From Armatimonadetes bacterium CG06_land_8_20_14_3_00_66_21 (GTDB lineage Bacteria; Armatimonadota; Abditibacteriia; CG2-30-66-41): a stretch of DNA of 52,368 nt. This document shows positions 26,016 to 33,641 of the stretch, one piece after another (position 1 is the first letter of the stretch; each line of letters starts with the position of its first letter). The stretch covers positions 1 through 52,368 of the forward strand of contig PEVN01000148.1 in the NCBI GenBank assembly GCA_002779825.1, in the 5' to 3' direction. Below the pieces are notes generated by a model, which saw only the letters and a program-made list of their open reading frames with translations, had not been told where the DNA came from and did no database searches. A program made the position numbers and the translations under genes.

Positions 26016-27059
26016 TCAGACCACAACGACCCCGGCCCCGTCGGTGACCTCCCCGACGACGCGGAACTCGTGCCTGGCGGCGGAGTCGCGGAGCCGCTCC
26101 AGCCCGTCGGGCGAAAGCGCGGCCAGCAGCCCGCCCGAGGTTTCCGGCGTGAACAGCAGCGTCCGGTACTCATCGCCGAGGGGCAGCTCGAACGACACCC
26201 GATCCGCATACGCCTGTTCGTTGCGGCACGCTCCAGCGGGGAACAGCCACTCCCGGGCGTACTGCTTCGCCCCCTCGTGATAGGGCAGGTCGTCGAACCG
26301 GAGGCGCACCTGGACGCCGCTCTCCAGCGCAATCTCGGCCGCGTGTCCCAGCACCCCGAAACCGGTCACGTCGGTGACGCACCGCACGCCAGCCCCCTTG
26401 AGCGACTGCGCCGCTTGGCGGTTGAGCACCTTCATCGCCGCCACCGCGCCCGCGACGTGCGCCGCTTCGGCCGCCTCGCCCGCAGCCGCGGTGGTGATGA
26501 TCCCGACTCCCAGTGGTTTGCTGAGAACCAGCACGTCCCCCGGACGGGCGGCGGCGTTGGTGGTCAACTCGGCCGGTGGAACCATCCCGACAACGCTCAA
26601 CCCGTACTTCGGTTCGTTGTCATCGATTGTGTGTCCGCCGGCGATGACGCCTCCGGCCGCCGCCACGGCGTCGGCGCCGCCGCGCAGGAGGTCGGCGACG
26701 ACCCCGTCAGGCAGCTCCGGCGGCAGCGCCAGCAGATTCAGCGCAAGGAGGATCTCGCCCCCCATGGCGTACACGTCGCTCATCGCGTTCGCGGCGGCTA
26801 TGTAGCCAAAGTCGTAGGGGTCGTCGACGATAGGCGGGATGAAGTCGGCCGTGCAGAGCAACACCCGGTCGTCGTCCAGACGATAGGCAGCGGCGTCGTC
26901 CGGGTGGCCCAGACCGACCAGCAACTCGGGGTGCTCCGCAGCGGGGAAGCGCGCCTGTAGCGGGCGCAGGACCTGCGCCAGGGCATCGGGTGCCCGCTTG
27001 GCCGCTCACCCAGCCGCACGGGTCATTTGCGTTAGCCGTAGCTTCTCTTCTTTGTGCAT
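26016..27059 (-). CDS. selD: Selenide, water dikinase with in-frame UGA (Sec18)
   Basis: SelD makes monoselenophosphate from selenide and ATP, the selenium donor for Sec-tRNA. Read from ATG 27059 it has 347 residues, the same as E. coli SelD. Codon 18 is TGA (27008-27006) in the context A-A-G-UGA-A-A-K; in Cys-type enzymes this is G-C-x-x-K, so UGA stands at the catalytic Cys and Lys21 is the essential lysine. The region before it (M-H-K-E-E-K-L-R-L-T-Q) matches the SelD N-terminus, and the frame after it runs unbroken into CTADFIPPIVDDPYDFG, AANAMSDVYAMGG, AGGHTIDDNEPKYGL, and TDVTGFGVLGHAAE. Ordinary ORF calling would start at TTG 26924 and lose the active site. A stem-loop follows the UGA. 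yedF lies upstream on the same strand. Confidence 0.9.
26977..27002 (-). promoter_or_regulatory. Candidate bacterial SECIS stem-loop
   Basis: Directly after the UGA, on the transcript: GCCA, a three-base bulge AGC, GGGCA, loop CCCGA, TGCCC, TGGC. The loop starts 15 bases and its G lies 19 bases after the UGA, within the distance known for bacterial SECIS elements read by SelB. The G is fourth in the loop rather than first or second, so the match to the known pattern is good but not perfect. Confidence 0.6.
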
Positions 27060-27117
27060 TGTGGACCTGTCTGACCGATCGGGCTGATCCGACGGATGAT
27101 GTCCTGCGAAGACGCGT

Positions 27118-27218
27118 TGTCAATCCGAGCCGCGCCGTGAGGGAGCGCGTGAGCCGTCGGCGTCGCGGACCAAGTCAGCTTGTCACGCGCTCCCTCACGG
27201 GCGCGGCTCGGATTGACA
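27118..27218. repeat. Long hairpin of AATCCGAGCCGCG family, yedF-selD gap
   Basis: Arms 27118-27152 and 27183-27218 pair over 35 bases with a single bulged C, around a 30-base loop. The outer arm contains AATCCGAGCCGCG, shared exactly with the hairpin at 510-579; the inner part differs. It lies in the gap between yedF and selD. In RNA it would be a very stable stem, and could lower or time expression of selD relative to yedF. Confidence 0.85.
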
Positions 27219-27270
27219 GCGCCTTCTCCGTTGGAGTGCTCAAGCGAAACGCGAACACGGAGGATCCCTA

Positions 27271-27867
27271 TCAAGGAGACAATACAGTGCCCGCTCCCGC
27301 CAGTGCCTCCACGATCTCAAGCATGTTCGACGCCTCACCCACGGCGAGCCTGTCCTCAACGTTGAAGTGCTTCAGGCAAGTGCTGCACACCAACACGCGG
27401 GTGCCGGCCGCTTCCAGGGCCCGCAACGGCTCGACCGTCTCGGCTTCCCCGACGGCCAACAGCGCGCCCGTGTTGAGGCACGCGACTGCGCTCGGGGGGC
27501 GGTCGGCCTTCGCCAGCGTTTCCAGAAAGGTGCGCATGAGGAGCTGCCCCAGGTCCACGGCGCCGCTGCCCAACTCGTCGGAGCCCAACAGCACCGCAAG
27601 CGGGCCGGAAGACCCGGAGACCGAGGTCAGCGGACGTGGCTCCACCTCGGCGACGCCCTCTCCGCGCTGAATCGTCAGGTAGAAGTCGCCGTCGCGCTCC
27701 TCCGTGTCCACAGTACACCCCTTGGATTCCGCCATCCGCGACACGTTGTTCCTGGAGATCTCGTTGTCGACGATAGTCACTACCACGTTGCTCTCGGTCA
27801 GCGCCGCCCGGGTCTCAATCACTGGTTTCGGGCACGCGAGTCCGCGGGCGTCCACAGTCCTCGGCAT
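27271..27867 (-). CDS. yedF: YedF, selenium-metabolism sulfurtransferase-like protein
   Basis: 198 residues. The N-terminal 75 residues are a TusA-like domain with the redox Cys in DARGLACPKPVIET; the C-terminal part is a DsrE-like domain (GPLAVLLGSDELGSGAVDLGQLLMRTFLETLA, with CLNTGALLAV and VLVCSTCLKHF). This two-domain form is the one linked in genomes to selenium use and often sits beside selD; it is thought to bind or hand over reduced selenium. Reads before selD on the same strand with a hairpin between. Start ATG 27867 has GGAGG nine or ten bases upstream. Confident in family; the exact role is not settled in the field. Confidence 0.9.
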   Translation of the reverse strand: MPRTVDARGLACPKPVIETRAALTESNVVVTIVDNEISRNNVSRMAESKGCTVDTEERDGDFYLTIQRGEGVAEVEPRPLTSVSGSSGPLAVLLGSDELGSGAVDLGQLLMRTFLETLAKADRPPSAVACLNTGALLAVGEAETVEPLRALEAAGTRVLVCSTCLKHFNVEDRLAVGEASNMLEIVEALAGAGTVLSP

Positions 27868-27905
27868 CCTTGCACGACCTCCAAGCGAATGTCATGAAGT
27901 GCTCT

Positions 27906-27911
27906 ATTATA
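27906..27911 (-). promoter_or_regulatory. Candidate -10 of yedF-selD promoter
   Basis: TATAAT on the minus strand, preceded by GGC, 39 bases before the yedF start codon. The -35 region is poor (GGGTGG). The GGCTATAAT block also occurs before pilB and the small basic gene. Confidence 0.45.
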
Positions 27912-27936
27912 GCCTGCCGCGAGCCTCCACCCCGGG

Positions 27937-27966
27937 TTGCCCCGATTCCGTTCGGTCGCCTATAAT
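27937..27966 (+). promoter_or_regulatory. Promoter for the SLH-tailed FAD oxidoreductase
   Basis: TTGCCC (27937-27942), 18-base spacer, TATAAT (27961-27966), 35 bases before the ATG at 28001. Divergent from the yedF promoter, about 25 bases between the two -10 and -35 boxes. Confidence 0.55.
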
Positions 27967-28000
27967 GGCTGCCAGTCCAACTGGGGGCAAGGAGTCCTTG

Positions 28001-30820
28001 ATGACTGTGTGTGCAATGCTGTTCACTCTCCTGTCGATGGGTCTCCGTGCGAGTGCTGCCCCGGCCGAGGCCGTGTGGCGGCAAGGCTTTGACACACCGC
28101 GATCGGTTGCTGCAAACTGGCGGGACAGTGCGTCGCCGCCGTTGGCCAACTGGCGGGTGCTCGGGGAAGTCGACGGGCGAACCGGCGTCCTGATCGGCTC
28201 CGGTGTCAAACAGCAGTCTTCGTTCCTTTCGCTACCCGTCCCGCTGCCCGGAGACTGCTTCGCGCTCACCGTTCGCGCCCGCGCCCAGTCGGAAGGCACC
28301 CTCCGCGGTCTCACCTTCGGGCTGTCTCAGGGCGACCCGCAAGAGATGGGGAACCGAGTCTGTCAAGCCGGTCTGCAGGCTTCAGGCCACTTCGCGGTGT
28401 TCGGCGGCGTCAAGTGGGTGGCCGTGGCGCCCTACACTCCGGGCGCCTGGGTAGAGATGCGGCTGGTGTGCGATGTGCGCTCCAAGACCATGGACGTGTA
28501 CCTCGACGATCGGAAGGTCAACCAGTGGGCGCTCAACCAGTGGAACCACCTCCGCCCGGACACGGTGTTCCTCAACGACTTCGCCCCGGACGGTGACGGC
28601 GCCGAGATCGCGGTGGACGAGATCACCGTCGAGCCGACACCGCAACTGGCTCCGCCGGGGAGCGTGCGACTCGACATCCGGTCGGCTACCGAAACCGCGC
28701 TTGAGTGGAGCCCCCTCGCCGGCGAAGCGGCCAACGAGGTCCGCGTCTACCGGGACGGCGAGTTGATCGCCACTGAGCCCGCGGGTCGCGGACTGCACGT
28801 CGACCGCGACCTGCAGCCCGTCACCTGGCACGAATACTCCCTCGCCGCCGTACTGCCCGACGGCCGCGAGGGTCTCCGAAGCTGGCCCATCGCGGCACTG
28901 ACCCGGCCTGCCAACGAACCTCGGCAAGGTGCGGCCGCAGAGTACGACGTCGTTGTCGTGGGTGCTACCCCCAGCGGCATAGCGGCAGCCATCGCCGCAG
29001 CGCGACTGGGCAGTCGCGTGGCGCTGGTTTCCCCGGAGCTGTGGATCGGCGGCATGATGACAGGCGGTCTTAGCCGGACGGACTTCGGCCGCAAGGAGGC
29101 CTGCGGCGGCCTGTTCCGGGAGTTCATGGATGCCGTGTACGAGCACTACGTGACCGCCTATGGAGACGAGTCACCGCAGGTGAAGGCGTGTCGCGAAGGC
29201 TTCTACTTCGAGCCGAAGCTGGCGCGCGAGATCTTCACGAAGTGGCTGAGCGGCTACCCCAACCTCACGCTGTTCCGCCAGCACCTGCTCCGCGGCGCGA
29301 CGATGAAGAACGGCGCCCTGACGGGCATCCTGGTCTTCGACAAACGCCGGTTCGTCAGGAAGCAACTGCGCGCCAAGGCGTTCATCGACGCCACTTACGA
29401 AGGCGACCTCGCGGCCTTCACTGGCGCGGCCTATCACGTCGGGCGCGAGCGCAGAAACCAGTTCGACGAGTCCCTCGCAGGCGTGCTGTACTGGGACGTG
29501 TGGAAGCGGAAGATCGTTAGCGGCACCGGCGAGGGCGACAAGAAGGTGCAAGCCTACAACTACCGCCTGTGCCTGACCAATCTCCCCGAGAACCGTATCG
29601 CCCCTCCCCCACCCCACCAGTATGACCGCGACCGGTATGTGACGCTGATCGGCGACATCGAGAACGGCAAGCTGAAGGCGCTCGGATTCGCGCTGAGCAT
29701 CCTGCCGCTCCCCAACGACAAGTACGACGCCAACAACCACCCCCAGGGAAACCCCTCGTCGGACTTCATCGGCGGCAACTTCGCCTTCCCGGAGGCAACC
29801 TACGAGGAACGGGAGAAGTCGATCCGGGCCCACACCGACCACGTTCTCGGGCTGCTCTACTTCCTTCAGCACGACGCAGACGTACCGGACGCCTTCCGCA
29901 AGGAAGCGCGGACGTGGGGCTTCCCCCGCGACGAGTTCACCGACAACGGCAACTTCCCCACCCAGCTCTACATCCGCGAGGCCCGCCGGATCGTCGGCGA
30001 CTACGTGTTCACCCAGAACGACGCCCAGATCGCGCCGGGCGATCAGCGCCCTCCGCTGCATCACGACAGCGTCGCTGTGGGCGCCTACTCACTGGATTCC
30101 CACGCCACCACCGCCCCCAGGCCCGAGACGCCATACGAGTTGGAGGGCTTCTTCTACACCAAAGCCGATCCGTACCAAATCCCCTATCGCTGTCTGCTGC
30201 CAAAGGGCATCACCGGGCTGCTGGTCTCCGGATGCGTCTCCTCCACGCACATCGGGTACGGCACGCTGCGCATGGAACCGGTGTTCGTCGCCATGGGGCA
30301 GGCTGCCGGCACGGCCTGCGCGCTCGCGACCACAGACCACGTCACGACGCGGACGCTGAACGTATCCAAGCTCCAACGGCAACTGATCGACCACGGGCAG
30401 GTCATCACTCTCTTCGAGGACGTAACACCCGCCCATCCGCACTTCGCCGCGTTGCAGTACTTCGGCACACGGGGCTTCTTCCCGGGCTACAAGGCCGAGG
30501 CAGACAGCCTGGTGACGCGAGAGGCCGCTGCGCAGTGGCTGTGGACCTGGCTCAAGGAGCGCCGCCCGAAGCTGCGAAAGGACGTCTCCGGGGGGCCGCA
30601 CTACGCAGACGTGCCCGCCGCCCACACGAACTACGCCGCCATTGAGTCGCTGCGAGCTCTCGGCGTTTGCCCGGAGCGCACCTTCCGGCCGGACGATCCC
30701 CTGCGGACGGATGAGTTGGCCCGCTGGCTACGGGCGTTCGCCCCCAAGACCCGGGTGGCCGGCGACCCCGAGGCAACGGTCACTCGCGGGGCGCTGTGCG
30801 AGCTGTTGTACCGGTGGTAG
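28001..30820 (+). CDS. Secreted FAD-dependent oxidoreductase with SLH-like tail
   Basis: 939 residues from ATG 28001, which follows AAGGAG. Signal peptide 1-20 (TVCAMLFTLLSMGLRASAAP). Next a concanavalin-like domain (about 22-220), a fibronectin-III-like segment (about 222-300), then the FAD core (about 312-780) of the xanthan-lyase-associated oxidoreductase type: VVVVGATPSGIAAAIAAARLGSR, GGMMTGGLSRTDFG, FIDATYEGDLAAFTGAAY, DEFTDNGNFPTQLYIREARRIVG and IPYRCLLPKGITGLLVSGCVS. The last 130 residues (YFGTRGFFPGYKAEADSLVTREAAAQWLW to FRPDDPLRTDELARWLRAF) look like SLH motifs that bind the cell wall. The substrate is unknown; such proteins occur in polysaccharide gene sets. The paralog at 44123 has the same core with different flanks. 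The ORF start at 27704 is rejected. Confidence 0.85.
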   Translation: MTVCAMLFTLLSMGLRASAAPAEAVWRQGFDTPRSVAANWRDSASPPLANWRVLGEVDGRTGVLIGSGVKQQSSFLSLPVPLPGDCFALTVRARAQSEGTLRGLTFGLSQGDPQEMGNRVCQAGLQASGHFAVFGGVKWVAVAPYTPGAWVEMRLVCDVRSKTMDVYLDDRKVNQWALNQWNHLRPDTVFLNDFAPDGDGAEIAVDEITVEPTPQLAPPGSVRLDIRSATETALEWSPLAGEAANEVRVYRDGELIATEPAGRGLHVDRDLQPVTWHEYSLAAVLPDGREGLRSWPIAALTRPANEPRQGAAAEYDVVVVGATPSGIAAAIAAARLGSRVALVSPELWIGGMMTGGLSRTDFGRKEACGGLFREFMDAVYEHYVTAYGDESPQVKACREGFYFEPKLAREIFTKWLSGYPNLTLFRQHLLRGATMKNGALTGILVFDKRRFVRKQLRAKAFIDATYEGDLAAFTGAAYHVGRERRNQFDESLAGVLYWDVWKRKIVSGTGEGDKKVQAYNYRLCLTNLPENRIAPPPPHQYDRDRYVTLIGDIENGKLKALGFALSILPLPNDKYDANNHPQGNPSSDFIGGNFAFPEATYEEREKSIRAHTDHVLGLLYFLQHDADVPDAFRKEARTWGFPRDEFTDNGNFPTQLYIREARRIVGDYVFTQNDAQIAPGDQRPPLHHDSVAVGAYSLDSHATTAPRPETPYELEGFFYTKADPYQIPYRCLLPKGITGLLVSGCVSSTHIGYGTLRMEPVFVAMGQAAGTACALATTDHVTTRTLNVSKLQRQLIDHGQVITLFEDVTPAHPHFAALQYFGTRGFFPGYKAEADSLVTREAAAQWLWTWLKERRPKLRKDVSGGPHYADVPAAHTNYAAIESLRALGVCPERTFRPDDPLRTDELARWLRAFAPKTRVAGDPEATVTRGALCELLYRW

Positions 30821-30919
30821 GCACCTCGCAGCGTTTCCGCGCGCCGCAAGGTGGTCAGCCAGGCGGGAGCGAACTTACAAGGCCGCGTGACCGCTGTGAT
30901 TGAGGGAGGAGACAGCCTC

Positions 30920-31897
30920 ATGGAAGAGACTAGAGTTGCATTCATCGGCGCTGGCGGCAATGCCAGCGGGCACATGAAACGAGTCAAGGAAGTTGACGGC
31001 GCAACCATCGTCGCCATCTGCGACGTGGCGGAAGACCGGGCGCAGGCCGCCGCCGCCGAGATGGGCGCTTCAGCGTGGTACGCAGATCACCACGCCCTTC
31101 TCGACAAGGAGGACTTCGACGCCCTGTACATCAGCGTGCCGCCCTTCGCCCACACCGATGCCGAGATCCTGGCGGCTCAGAAGGGCGCTGCGCTCTTCGT
31201 TGAGAAGCCGGTTGTGCTCGACATGGAGAAGGGCATCGAGATCCTCGAAGTCATCGAGAAGGCCGGCGTGGTCTCGTGCGTCGGCTACCAGCTTCGCTAC
31301 CTGGATGCCGCGCAGCGGGTGAAGCAGTACCTGTCCGACAAGACCGTCGCCATGGTCTCTCATCACCGCTGGGGCGGGCTGCCCGGCACCGCGTGGTGGC
31401 GCGTCATGGAGCAGTCCGGCGGGCAGTTGGTCGAGCAGACCACCCACGGCGTCGACATGATGCGCTATGTTCTCGGCGACATCGTCGAGGTGTACGCCAA
31501 GTACGCAACGAGAACGATGGCGGACGTGGAGAACCTCACCATTCCTGACTCTCAAGAGGTGCTGCTGGAGTTCGACACAGGCGCGCTCGGCCTCGTCTCC
31601 ACTGCCTGTATGGGCGGCGGCAAGAGCGACATGTCGTTCCTGCTGAGAGACGGCACGTTGGAGTTCGGCTACACCAACTACAAGATCTCCCCAGACCCCG
31701 GCGGTGAGTACGCCGAGCCGCTGGCGGAGACCGCGTCCATCGACGACGTCTTCATTGAGGCTGTCCGCGCCAAAGACCAGTCCAAGATCCTGTCGTCGTA
31801 CCGCGACGGGCTGAAGACCTGCGATGTAACGCTCGCCGCGAATAGGTCGGCAACGCTGAATCGGCCGGTGCGGCCGTACTTCGCGGACAACTACTGA
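30920..31897 (+). CDS. Gfo/Idh/MocA family oxidoreductase
   Basis: 325 residues. NAD(P)-dependent dehydrogenase of sugars or sugar-derived compounds, cytosolic (no signal). Rossmann start RVAFIGAGGNASGHMKRV, then VAICDVAEDRAQAAAAEMGA, DALYISVPPFAHTDAEILAAQKGAALFVEKPV (EKP motif with catalytic Lys), and the beta-sheet C-terminal domain. GGHMKR-like Gly/His after the nucleotide loop differs from the usual GxGxxG by lacking the third glycine. In place of the usual GGGxLxDxGxH there is QSGGQLVEQTTHGVDMMRY with Gln-Thr-Thr-His. ATG 30920 follows a GGGAGGAG block. Followed 46 bases later by a second family member; together they could interconvert an oxidised sugar. Confidence 0.9.
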   Translation: MEETRVAFIGAGGNASGHMKRVKEVDGATIVAICDVAEDRAQAAAAEMGASAWYADHHALLDKEDFDALYISVPPFAHTDAEILAAQKGAALFVEKPVVLDMEKGIEILEVIEKAGVVSCVGYQLRYLDAAQRVKQYLSDKTVAMVSHHRWGGLPGTAWWRVMEQSGGQLVEQTTHGVDMMRYVLGDIVEVYAKYATRTMADVENLTIPDSQEVLLEFDTGALGLVSTACMGGGKSDMSFLLRDGTLEFGYTNYKISPDPGGEYAEPLAETASIDDVFIEAVRAKDQSKILSSYRDGLKTCDVTLAANRSATLNRPVRPYFADNY

Positions 31898-31943
31898 CGC
31901 TTACCCCACCCCCGAGCCGCGACCACACGGGAGAAACACCTCC

Positions 31944-32927
31944 ATGGCAGACCAGACACTGCGAATCGGGCTCATCGGCTGCGGCGGCATTGCCCCCACC
32001 CACCTCCAGTGCTACCAGGCAAACGAACGCGCGAAGGTTGTCGCGGTGGCCGACCTCAATGAGGCTGCGGCGGCGGCCCTCGCCGAGAAGGCGGGGGCGA
32101 CTCCGTATGCCGACTACAGGCAGATGCTCGCCAAGGAGCAGCTTGACGCCGTCGGGCTGCTAACGCCGCCGGCGACCCATCGGGCCCTCGCGGCCGATGT
32201 GTGCGACGTGGGGCTGCACCTCTTCTCCGAGAAGCCTCTTGCCAGCACCGCCGACGACGCTCGGGCAATGGCCGACGCCGCGGCGGCGGCGGGCAAGCTG
32301 CTGCTTGTGGCGCAGTGCCACCGCTTCCACGAACCGGTGCGGCGCGCGAAGGCGCACATTGCGGCCGGCGACCTCGGGGAACTCTCGACGTACCGGAACC
32401 GCTTCGGCTACCTGGCCGGCAAGCCAGACGACCGAACTCGCGGCCGCGGCGGCATCCTGCTGGACAACGGGTCGCACTCCAGCTACCTGTTTCGCTACCT
32501 CGTCGGCGAGGTAGCTTCGGCCTTCGGGTGGGCGCCAGCAGACCAACTCGCCCAGATCGAGGACCTGTGCGTTTGCACCATGCTCCTACAGGCCGAGAAC
32601 GGCATCGGCGGCATTGTCGAGCTGGACGGCGCCGCTACGCCTTGCCCCAACGCCATCGAGGTGTTCGGGACAGCCGGCAGCGTCACTGTCGACTACGGCG
32701 GCGGCCCCAGCCTGTTCCGCCCGGCCCAGGACGACCCCGTTTCGCTGGACGACCCGTCGCTCTCCGGCAGCCACCGGTTCCAGAGGGAAGTCGATCACTT
32801 CGTGGCTTGCGTGTTGGACGGCGAGCAGCCAGAGATCAGCGCGGAGGAAGGTGTCGCGGATCTGCGAGTGCTTGAGGCGGCATACAAGGCGATGGGGACG
32901 GGCCACGCAGAAGTCGTTGGGTCGTGA
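31944..32927 (+). CDS. Gfo/Idh/MocA family oxidoreductase (second copy)
   Basis: 327 residues, distinct from the neighbour. Nucleotide fold LRIGLIGCGGIAPTHLQCYQ (canonical GxGGI), VVAVADLNEAAAAALAEKAG, DAVGLLTPPATHRALAADVCDVGLHLFSEKPL (EKP), and RGRGGILLDNGSHSSYLFRYLVGE, which fills the place of the G-G-x-L-x-D-x-G-x-H metal-like motif in the family. The gene follows the first dehydrogenase by 46 bases and both have their own ribosome site. Substrate specificity cannot be read. The region after it turns to a toxin-antitoxin pair on the opposite strand. Confidence 0.9.
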   Translation: MADQTLRIGLIGCGGIAPTHLQCYQANERAKVVAVADLNEAAAAALAEKAGATPYADYRQMLAKEQLDAVGLLTPPATHRALAADVCDVGLHLFSEKPLASTADDARAMADAAAAAGKLLLVAQCHRFHEPVRRAKAHIAAGDLGELSTYRNRFGYLAGKPDDRTRGRGGILLDNGSHSSYLFRYLVGEVASAFGWAPADQLAQIEDLCVCTMLLQAENGIGGIVELDGAATPCPNAIEVFGTAGSVTVDYGGGPSLFRPAQDDPVSLDDPSLSGSHRFQREVDHFVACVLDGEQPEISAEEGVADLRVLEAAYKAMGTGHAEVVGS

Positions 32928-32945
32928 GCTGGCGTTGGGGGGCTG

Positions 32946-33284
32946 TCAGGCGACGGCATTCTCAGTTTGGCCGATGACCCGCCGAATCTGTGCGCGGGAA
33001 ATGTCGGACGGGTCCGCCTTGCAGTAGATCGTCACCAGTACCACGCGAGCCGGGGTTGGTGCCCAGTAGACCATCCGGTACCCCGAGCGCTTCCCTCTGT
33101 GGATGTCGGTGTTCTGGATTCGCACTTTGTAGACCCGCCGCCCCACTCCAGGTACCTGATCCCCTGGCAGTGCGCCGTTCCCGAGGTCGGCGATCACAGG
33201 CTCAACATTCGACCGAATACTGCGGTACTTCCGGGCCAGACCGCCGAGGTTACGCCGGAACTCGGGCGTGTACTCGACCTTCAC
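32946..33284 (-). CDS. RelE/ParE-superfamily toxin
   Basis: 112 residues from a GTG at 33284-33282. The fold is that of the RelE/ParE toxins: KVEYTPEFRRNLGGLARKYRS at the start, GVGRRVYKVRIQNTDIHRGKRSGYRMVYW with the basic RKSGYR-type strand, and VLVTIYCKADPSDISRAQIRRVI at the end. Such proteins cut mRNA on the ribosome or poison gyrase. It begins four bases after the stop of the small gene upstream, the usual antitoxin-toxin layout. The longer ORF to 33347 would overlap the antitoxin and is not used. RelE vs ParE activity is not decided by sequence. Confidence 0.8.
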   Translation of the reverse strand: MKVEYTPEFRRNLGGLARKYRSIRSNVEPVIADLGNGALPGDQVPGVGRRVYKVRIQNTDIHRGKRSGYRMVYWAPTPARVVLVTIYCKADPSDISRAQIRRVIGQTENAVA

Positions 33285-33288
33285 GCGT

Positions 33289-33516
33289 TCACCCGGTCGT
33301 GTTGTCACCGAGGTTCTCCCACAGGTCCGCGATCGGGTGAGTCTCACCGGAAACCGCTTCGGCCCAGCCCCGCCGGAAGCTCTCTTCGGCGGGTGCGAGA
33401 GACACGGTATCCCGGAAGAGGCGGACCATCGCGAGCAGGTTCGGCAGGAACTCGGGGGGCACGAGCCGAATCTCTGTCGCGAGCTGGTCTTCGTACGTCG
33501 AGGCGTTCCTTGTCAT
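33289..33516 (-). CDS. Probable antitoxin partner of the RelE-like toxin
   Basis: 75 residues, ATG at 33516, stop four bases before the toxin GTG. No DNA-binding fold is obvious; the middle (LPNLLAMVRLFRDTVSLAPAEESFRRGWAEAVSG) is predicted helical, and the end (IADLWENLGDNTTG) is short and polar. Antitoxin role is inferred from size, order and spacing alone. The pair stands alone between two dehydrogenases and a beta-helix protein, facing the other way from the dehydrogenases, which is typical of a stand-alone stability module. Confidence 0.65.
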   Translation of the reverse strand: MTRNASTYEDQLATEIRLVPPEFLPNLLAMVRLFRDTVSLAPAEESFRRGWAEAVSGETHPIADLWENLGDNTTG

Positions 33517-33641
33517 CTGCCGAGCTCCAAAGGGTTGAGGCGGTACCCCACGATTCTAACACATGACGCGCGCAGCTTCTGCCGCCGCCACCCCGGTCCT
33601 TCTCCGTGCGCTCCGCGTCTGAGTGGTTCGGTGACCGACGT

